In this document: one piece after another, positions 5,873 through 6,966 of the stretch
Layout of the letters: each line of letters begins with the position of its first letter
Numbering within the stretch: the first letter of the stretch is position 1
Origin: JBKPCD01 sp046727175
GTDB lineage: Bacteria; Acidobacteriota; Vicinamibacteria; Vicinamibacterales; 2-12-FULL-66-21
NCBI GenBank assembly: GCA_046727175.1
Contig: JBKPCD010000015.1
Coordinates: 1-6,966 of the forward strand
Direction of reading: 5' to 3'
Length of the DNA: 6,966 nucleotides
Position numbers and translations under genes: made by a program
The notes under the pieces: generated by a model
Seen by the model: only the letters and a program-made list of their open reading frames with translations
Database searches by the model: none
Told to the model about the DNA's origin: nothing

Positions 5873-6691
5873 ATGTTTTCACGGACATGCGTCGCGCTGT
5901 GTGTCGCAGCTCTGACATTCGCTGGTGTTGCGTCGGCGCAGGAAAACGCGACGATCACGCTCAGGTCGGGTGAGAAGTTGAGCGCACAACTCGTTGACCT
6001 CGGCGGCATCGGTTTTACCGTTCGGGTGAACGGACAGGACCGTCAGATTCCGACGAACGACGTCGCGGCAATTGATTTCACTGCCGGGACGATCAGCCAG
6101 TCGGATTGGGACAAGGTCAGTGGTGGTCAGCACGTGCTCGTTCTCAAGAGCGGTCAGGCGATCACCGGTCAGTTCACCGACGTCGGGGGCACGTCACCTC
6201 TGCGAATAAGCTTCAAGACCGACTCGGGCGATCGCGACTTCAATTCGAGCGAAGTGAGTCGAATTCTGATGGCTCGACCGAACAACGTCGCGACCGCAAC
6301 GTCGGGATCGACGAACGCGAACTCCGCACAGGGGATCACGGTATCCGGAACGCAGCAGTGGGCGCCGACCGGAATCGTGGTGCGCAGGGGCGACTGGGTG
6401 ACGTTCAACGCCAGCGGTGAGGTCCGCATCGGCGGGCCCGGGAACCCGACGGCATCTCCGGCGGGCGTAAATCCGCAGACAACGGCGCCTGGCGCTCCGA
6501 TGCAGAACGCACCGGCTGGTGCGCTGATTGGCAAGGTCGGGAACAGCGCGCCGTTCCTGATCGGAACCCAGCAGCGCGTGCGGATGACGGACTCAGGTCA
6601 GCTCTTTCTCGGTGTCAACGACGGTCATTTGGAAGACAACGAGGGCGGCTTCCAGGTCACGGTGCAGCGCGAGGGAAATCCCATCCGCTAG
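5873..6691 (+). CDS. exported protein with tandem beta repeats and LecA (PA-IL)-like domain
   Basis: A 272-residue secreted protein. Residues 1-22 are a signal peptide: a short basic start, a hydrophobic core, and ASA before Q23. Two related modules follow, at about 28-69 and 88-133, each running L-x-S-G-[EQ] ... D-x-G-G ... F-x-V/K ... V-x-x-I. This pattern suggests small Sm/SH3-like beta barrels, although they are not assigned to a named family here. A Ser/Thr/Asn-rich linker (137-153) leads to a PA-IL-like galactose-lectin domain (about 154-266). Its marks are WAPTGIVVRRGDWVTFNASGEV (163-184), with strands interrupted by a Pro/Gly/Ala loop (188-214), then GALIGKVG-PFLIG and FLGVNDGHLEDNEGGF. 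D250, D255 and N256 align with calcium ligands D100, N107 and N108 of LecA, with a loop two residues shorter. It is divergent from the M16 operon and has its own terminator. Sugar binding is plausible, not shown. Confidence 0.87.
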   Translation: MFSRTCVALCVAALTFAGVASAQENATITLRSGEKLSAQLVDLGGIGFTVRVNGQDRQIPTNDVAAIDFTAGTISQSDWDKVSGGQHVLVLKSGQAITGQFTDVGGTSPLRISFKTDSGDRDFNSSEVSRILMARPNNVATATSGSTNANSAQGITVSGTQQWAPTGIVVRRGDWVTFNASGEVRIGGPGNPTASPAGVNPQTTAPGAPMQNAPAGALIGKVGNSAPFLIGTQQRVRMTDSGQLFLGVNDGHLEDNEGGFQVTVQREGNPIR

Positions 6692-6692
6692 C

Positions 6693-6712
6693 GTCCGGCC
6701 TCGACACCGGAC
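6693..6712 (+). terminator. small hairpin after the lectin-domain gene
   Basis: GTCCGG (6693-6698) and CCGGAC (6707-6712) form a perfect 6-bp stem with an 8-nt loop, followed by TTTG. It starts 2 nt after the stop codon, just before the stronger hairpin at 6727, and may work as the first half of a tandem terminator. Confidence 0.35.
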
Positions 6713-6726
6713 TTTGCAATCGGTCC

Positions 6727-6754
6727 AAAGGGCCGGCGTTCGCGCCGGCCCTTT
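6727..6754. terminator. intrinsic terminator with 12-bp perfect stem
   Basis: AAAGGGCCGGCG (6727-6738) pairs perfectly with CGCCGGCCCTTT (6743-6754) around a TTCG tetraloop, an exceptionally stable hairpin. The AAA/TTT ends let it work in either direction, although the U-tract is only three bases. It ends transcription of the gene stopping at 6691. Confidence 0.75.
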
Positions 6755-6809
6755 GCCATGTACGCCTACGGTAGAATGTTTGGATATCACTCTCGGCGTG
6801 AACGCTGCA

Positions 6810-6966
6810 GGAGCGCAGCGAGTGACCGACGCTGGCCGGGGGGATCGTGGCGACCCCGCGTGCGACGGTGTGGCGGGACCCCCCCGCGGGGACTATGGGG
6901 GGTGGGGGGCCCTTGGGGGGGGGGGACTAAGTCCCCGCGCCAGCGAAGGAGCGCCGCGAGTGAGCC
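6810..6966. repeat. composite GC-rich extragenic repeat at the right edge
   Basis: A direct repeat GGAGCGCAGCGAGTGACC (6810-6827) and GGAGCGCCGCGAGTGAGCC (6948-6966) frames an inverted repeat. The right arm AGTCCCCGCGCCAGCG (6930-6945) is continuous. Its complement on the left is split into CGCTGGC (6830-6836) and CGCGGGGACT (6885-6894). The octamer GGGGACTA occurs twice (6888-6895, 6922-6929). No credible gene is seen from 6755 to the end. The arrangement suggests a palindromic extragenic element whose left arm is interrupted, or misassembled repeat copies. Confidence 0.5.
6897..6925 (+). other. G-run cluster, potential G-quadruplex
   Basis: Runs of 6 G (6897-6902), 6 G (6904-6909) and 11 G (6915-6925) are separated by T and by CCCTT. 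Four or more G-tracts of at least three can be drawn from them, enough for an intramolecular quadruplex on the + strand. An 11-base homopolymer close to a window edge is also a common place for sequencing error. Confidence 0.45.

Noticed and set aside
6772..6777. TAGAAT as a promoter -10 box on the + strand
   Set aside because: No -35 at a workable distance, it lies directly behind the terminator, and no credible gene follows in the window.
6798..6966. Open + frame from GTG 6798 or 6822 to the right edge, with AGGAG before GTG 6822
   Set aside because: The product is Gly/Asp/Pro low complexity from repeat DNA, and the AGGAG-GTG pattern recurs in the direct-repeat copy at 6948, so it is a repeat motif. 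A gene starting at GTG 6960 cannot be excluded, but only seven bases are visible.

Overview
This is a GC-rich bacterial window of chromosomal type with six complete protein genes. There are no phage, insertion-sequence, CRISPR, tRNA or rRNA signals. The gene content, the secreted PA-IL (LecA)-like lectin-domain protein and the GC-rich heptamer repeats between genes suggest an environmental bacterium such as an Acidobacteriota (Vicinamibacteria-like) or Gemmatimonadota genome. That placement is inferred from general resemblance, not from a marker gene.

Layout. The left end (1-1324, + strand) holds a probable last piece of prfA, then prmC, overlapped by a HIT-family nucleotide hydrolase gene. 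PrmC methylates the release factors, so prfA-prmC is a classic functional pair. A short convergent junction (1325-1366) separates these from a four-gene minus-strand operon that reads right to left from 5635 to 1367. It starts with an M16 metallopeptidase subunit carrying the HxxEH zinc site, followed by a second M16 subunit lacking that site but carrying the substrate-binding Arg/Tyr pair. A HAD phosphatase-like hydrolase and a COG3375-type GNAT acetyltransferase complete it. The first three genes are coupled by stop/start overlaps (GTGA and TGATG). The fourth lies behind a 161-bp spacer made of two inverted arrays of a 7-bp GC-rich repeat.

The two M16 genes look like a two-subunit protease with complementary half-sites. 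The operon appears to be driven by a perfect TATAAT box placed so close to the start codon that the mRNA should be leaderless. Divergently, on the + strand, 5873-6691 encodes an exported protein with two tandem small beta-type repeats and a C-terminal LecA-like domain. It has a strong ribosome-binding site, a dyad and a tandem palindromic octamer in its leader, and a strong terminator behind it. The right end (about 6798-6966) is non-coding, GC-rich repeat DNA with an interrupted palindrome and very long G-runs. It may be a genuine repeat element or an assembly-edge artefact.

Nothing here is a clearly new defence or mobile system. The points most worth a second look are the split-site M16 pair with its leaderless promoter, the inverted heptamer element linking the HAD stop codon to the GNAT ribosome-binding site, and the interrupted palindrome at the right edge.
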